The position numbers and the translations under genes were made by a program. DNA of 64,000 nt from Manduca sexta (taxonomy: Eukaryota > Arthropoda > Insecta > Lepidoptera > Sphingidae): the NCBI RefSeq assembly GCF_014839805.1, contig NC_051140.1, positions 14,405,826 to 14,469,825 on the forward strand, in the 5' to 3' direction. Below the pieces are notes generated by a model that saw only the letters and a list, made by a program, of their open reading frames with translations, made no database searches and was not told where the DNA came from. The first letter of the stretch is position 1. Every line of letters starts with the position of its first letter. Below are positions 59,796-64,000 of this stretch, in pieces.

Positions 59796-62700
59796 TCAAT
59801 TTTAATTTATTATGCTTAACAAGTTTATTCTTGTTAAAATTAGTCTACTTTGTCTTCTTATTAATGGGATGTCAAAGCAGTATATTAAGGTGACAATTTA
59901 CCCGTAACAAGTTTTATTAGGATGTTTAAATTTTGCAAATTGGCTAGATTAATGCCACCTTCAATGATTTGTAAACAAACTAAATACAGCATTGAGGAAG
60001 ATTAAAAATAACTAATTATATGTGTAAATAATTGCAGGCAATATATAATCTATATAATACCCAATATATTACAATGATTTATTTTGTAATAACTATCTTC
60101 AAACATCAAATTTATGTTAGTCATGTGATCAAATAGCACTTAAGTGACTATAACTTCTTATATTTATTCTTATTTAGATCCAAGCGCAATTAAATAGCTA
60201 ACCAACATTCAAACATAAATTGGCATGTTGCTCAAATTAATGGTGCCTAAAAACATGCAAAGTTCAAACAAGTGAACTTGTCAAATTTCACATGTGAATC
60301 ACAAATCTACATCGGAAATATTGGTTTTGTTTTCCAATTGGCACCAAATAGTTGTTTAAATCTGAATGTTTTTTAATGTCATATATATAATGCTGCCTAA
60401 CATAGAATATAGAGCTAACCTCAAAACAATAACTACTTACTAACAATTCATGCTACAAATATTAAATTTATATAGATAATGGTTGCGGCTCTGAAAGATT
60501 TCTGTTGGTTTACAAATACCATTGTGTCAGGTTGAGATCTTATTATAATTGAAATAACATATTATTAGCCAGTGTTTGTTTTAGATAAAGTATTGTAGTT
60601 TAGACAAAGTGGTAAAAGAATTAGTAAAATCAGTTTAGTAGTTTATCCATTATAGATGAATTCTCACAATACGAAATTAACATTCTTTAAATTGCAAAAA
60701 CAAGCATTCAAGCAAATCGGTAACACAATGCTTAAGGAATTATAGGTGCATTGCCACATTCTTGGTAGTAATTCAGATATGACATTTATTAAACAACATA
60801 GAGATTATGAAAAATAACATCAAAATTGACATTATATGTATCTTCTTTGTTGTATGTTGAACTAAGGAAATGAAAATGAAAATTGATACAATTTAAAATT
60901 GTATACTTTAATTTATATGTAGTAGTGACAATCTTACAGTAATAACTTGCACTCGGTTTTTAATGCAATTTGACTTTGTATGATCTAAAATAGTATTAAT
61001 TAGCACTCAATTTTTAACGCAATTTGACATTCCACTGTCTAAAATAAAAAGTAAATCTAGGCAAAAAATCGTAAACATGTGTCATACTTAATCCAATTAT
61101 GAAAGCAAGCTGTAATCATTAAATACTGATAAATCTAAAATATACAATGATTCATTATATTTTATTGATAAATGTAATAAAAATAGGCGTGATATGTATA
61201 ATTCATTATAAACGATAAGCAATGTTAATGCATGTTTAAGACAATGCTCATTAAACAAAGATTAAAAAAAAGCACTAATAATAGATTTATACTCGATTAT
61301 TGCTTGTTACTATACCTATGTTAAAATCCATTTCCAGGATAAAAGTGGCCCATTGCACTTGTGGATAATCTGGCTTTCTATTAGTGTAAAATGTTACTTC
61401 TACATCCAAACTCACAGACTCTGTTATAACACTTATACTGTAGACAAAAACATCTGTAACTTTTTAATAGGAAGAGTGCTTGGACTGCAATCCCTACATG
61501 CTGGACTAGATACAGATACAGGTAAACTTGACGAAATCTTTTCAAAGTTGTTGTGAAATTTAGATAAGGGTGTCGGGAATACTTCATAGGATTAGTGTAC
61601 AGCCGAATTTTATTATCCACATTACAAGTCTGTCAGATGTTGGAACACTAAAAATTTAAAAATATGTGGTTAGGTAAGAGGTTTATTGCGCTAAAACTCT
61701 TGCAAAAGATTGCTTTATACAGCCACTTGTTTATTACTTATTTTAATATTACCAAAGCAGTTGTCGTAATATTAAAAAATATTCTATACCTTAACTAGTG
61801 ATTATACTTGTCCGATATCCTTCTACCCTTATGGCCATTCTAAATGCTGCGACACGATAGATTATGGGCTATTTCTTGAATACTGAGTTTTCTTCCATCA
61901 GTATTAGCCAATATTGCGGTGAAGTAACAATACCTAAAAAAAATACAGTATTGTTGATTTTAATCAATAACAAGGCAAATGTGACAAGGTAACCCAATGA
62001 TGAATGATATTTTTAACAATGAGTCAAATCATTAGACTTGAGTTTGGTGTTGAGAGCCGTCATTTACACTCTGGCATACTGATTAATCATCTAAATTTGT
62101 TTTGCAGTGTAATTTATATTAAGTCGGCGAAATAATAAGATTTCAACTGCAAAAATATCAACTATTCAAAATTAAGCAGCGAAGGATAGTATTGATTTCC
62201 GTGACTACTGAATTAGTGTTACAGATTTTATAAAACGTATGATATGTTGTATTTAAAATACATATCATATTATTAATGAAGGGTTGAAAAGAAAATTAAG
62301 CCTAGTCTTAAATAAAGGTTTTTACTTGAATTAAGGTCAGTTCCTTTTTTACAGCCTATAAGCAGTATAATATATGGACTTAAGCCACGAATATAAAAAG
62401 TCGCATATTAGTTAAAGTTATTATAAAGTTTGTAAAATTCCACAGCTAAAAAAATCTTAATAACCCGTAACGTGATTGTTATTATAAGTGCAAGTTTGCG
62501 GAAGATAACGCACATAACACGTTAAACTAGATCTGCGTAATTCCATTGTTTGAGTCCCCTGTATTTGTTTTTTTTTTTATTTTCGTTACTTGTTAGTTTT
62601 TACTGTCTGACGTCTTGCGACACTTGTAACATTAGTGTGCAACTTTGTGTACAACATATTGTGTATAAAATGTGTATAATGTGCGACGAGGGGTAATAGT

Positions 62701-62817
62701 AATTACCTATAATCGAAGTTGTATTAAGTGGCGAATGAAATTTTCTTTGTCTGAATAAATATGTAACATTATAATTTGTTTGTCCCATATTCGCGCTAAT
62801 AATTCCATATTCCGAGG
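59796..62817. other. Unique AT-rich non-coding stretch beyond the duplication
   Basis: A small tandem duplication with a unit of about 55 bp sits at 60947-61047 ('gcactcggtttttaatgcaa' then 'gcactcaatttttaacgcaa', both followed by 'tttgac' and 'tctaaaata'). Frames on both strands at 61353-61620 have no recognisable domain. Nothing else recognised. Confidence 0.45.
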
Positions 62818-62976
62818 ATGGTTTGTTTTACGGAAATTTTGAATTACGAGGAACTTCCCAAAATAACAAAACAGAAACTTTTCAGAGCGATCATGCAAAT
62901 ATTTATCTCAAGAGGGGATACAGCCCGCGAATTTGCCATTGTGTCGAGATTCCGAGAAAGCAACACGTATTTTTAG
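62818..62976 (+). CDS. Unidentified 52-residue open frame, candidate small protein or first coding exon
   Basis: ATG at 62818 in a good context (A at -3, G at +4: 'gaggATGG'), stop TAG at 62974-62976. The product starts 'MVCFTEILNYEELPKI' and contains 'KQKLFRAIMQIFISRGDTAR', a likely amphipathic helix with alternating basic and hydrophobic residues. Base composition is more balanced than its flanks. A possible splice donor ('acac' before 'gtattt' at about 62967) would let it run into a further exon. The preceding 200 bp have the look of a 5' UTR. I do not recognise the family. The overlapping minus-strand frame at 62707-62898 looks weaker. It may also be chance. Confidence 0.33.
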   Translation: MVCFTEILNYEELPKITKQKLFRAIMQIFISRGDTAREFAIVSRFRESNTYF

Positions 62977-63150
62977 TATTTTATTTGTGACAATATTGTG
63001 ATTTGAATTTTTTTTTACTGCGTACAATTTGTCAATTAATGACTATTTATTCCAACAGTTAAAAATATGTTATAGATACAATTTTGATACATAGTTGATA
63101 ATAATGTATCAGCGGGTTAAGTTACAAATATAATAAATACCATGTGTAAC

Positions 63151-63326
63151 CTATACGAATATATAAAGCTGAAGAGATTGTTTGTTTGAATGCGCTAATC
63201 TCAGGAACTAGTAAACCGAACGATTTTTTTCATTGATAGGAATCTACATTACTGCTAAGTGCTATAGGATAAGTTTATCCCGGGAAAACTCTTTCTCGCG
63301 AGCGGAACCACAGGTAAGAGCTAGTC
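63151..63326 (-). mobile_element. Y-family fragment (minus strand, internally deleted)
   Basis: 'tataaagctgaagagattg' is the inverted 3' end, 'tttgaatgcgctaatctcag' follows, and 'tatcccgggaaaactctttc' and 'gagctagt' are the inverted 5' end. Both family ends are present within 176 bp, so the middle has been deleted. Confidence 0.72.
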
Positions 63327-64000
63327 CGTTATAACTGCACATCTTTCAGCGGCAAATTATCATTACCTGACGCACCCTAAACTAGGCTTTATAATAGTGG
63401 GTTTCCTGGGATCTACCATACATAGTATATTAAATATGTATTTTTGGTCTATTTTATGACAACATAAATTATTTACAGATAACATAGAAACATACGCCTC
63501 TCGTCCAGACCACCGTCACGCTGTGATATAAAACCCAGTTTGTGGTAAGTCTATTTTAATTAATCATTTGGCAAGTTTTAGTCTTGAACGATTACAAAAT
63601 ATAACGATTATAATTACACTAAGCTGTGTTCAATGATTTAATTCTAGAAGTGTAAACATAATATGCGTAATTGGTATATTTTGTTTTTTCAAATATATTA
63701 TGATTCTTTTCCATGATGTAGATATTGTGCCCCATTAGTAAATTAACTAAATATAAGTACATGTAAGTAGATAAGTTAGGGATGTTAGACTCGAAAGTAG
63801 AATAACCGACATTGAACAAAAACCCGTTACATATTCTAAGTTAAATAATGGTAAAGTATACGATATTAAATAAATAGACTTATTTAATTTTGGTCGATAA
63901 AAAGAACAAGAGTTTATTTATTAACTCGTGGCGGTACAAAAACAACATATTTATAAAAGGTAAATATTTTGTGGTATTTTTATCTGCCAAGCTTACGTTC
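63327..64000. other. AT-rich non-coding stretch
   Basis: The frame 63619-63819 has no motif. Nothing recognised to the window end. Confidence 0.4.

Overview
This 64 kb window is AT-rich, gene-poor eukaryotic DNA, almost certainly from a moth or butterfly (Lepidoptera). The assignment rests on repeat content. It carries tRNA-derived SINEs with good A and B boxes and the 'aggcccgtgctcagcagtggg' and 'ccgaaggggta' type tails, the 'actagctttt..ccgcggctccgcccgcg' family, the 'ggccaccacggccaatc' family, and R1-like LINE ends. There is no bacterial-style gene organisation. No reading frame above about 100 codons is supported as a host gene, and every long N-containing frame is an artefact of the sequence gap.

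Layout. 1-13 kb: AT-rich non-coding DNA with one full SINE (2181-2517), a repeat element holding three tandem 123-bp modules (7253-8015), and several GC-richer patches. A TATA + CRE + splice-donor arrangement near 13.2-13.4 kb is a candidate minus-strand promoter and first exon. 14-26 kb: a graveyard of mobile elements. It includes a 1,002-bp hAT-like element with CCGAGA arrays and an 8-bp target duplication (14444-15445), a MITE ending in a 65-bp near-perfect palindrome (18959-19169), SINE fragments, and a 5'-truncated LINE end with a 13-bp target duplication (21757-22057). 26.5-32.9 kb: one copy of a dispersed repeat, then largely featureless DNA.

32.9-59.8 kb: the dominant structure. A 13.55-kb segment (32935-46484), a run of exactly 500 N (46485-46984), and a second version of the same segment (46985-59795). 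Both edges of the duplication coincide to the base with the gap edges. The copies differ by scattered substitutions and indels, and copy A has a 767-bp LINE that copy B lacks. The simplest reading is two contig ends carrying the two haplotypes of one locus, scaffolded side by side without being merged, not a real tandem duplication. Each copy carries a 627/625-bp hAT-like MITE with an 8-bp target duplication, a 'Y-family' element, a SINE, a ~290-bp long hairpin, a pair of diverged ~200-bp direct repeats each centred on a palindrome that has changed in a compensating way, and a 44-bp stem-loop.

59.8-64 kb: unique sequence with a small tandem duplication, a 52-codon ORF with a good translation-start context (62818-62976) that may be a real small exon, and one more Y-family fragment. 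I found no convincing new biological system. The most useful results are the haplotype-overlap artefact, the informative LINE presence/absence, and several unnamed repeat families with clean termini.
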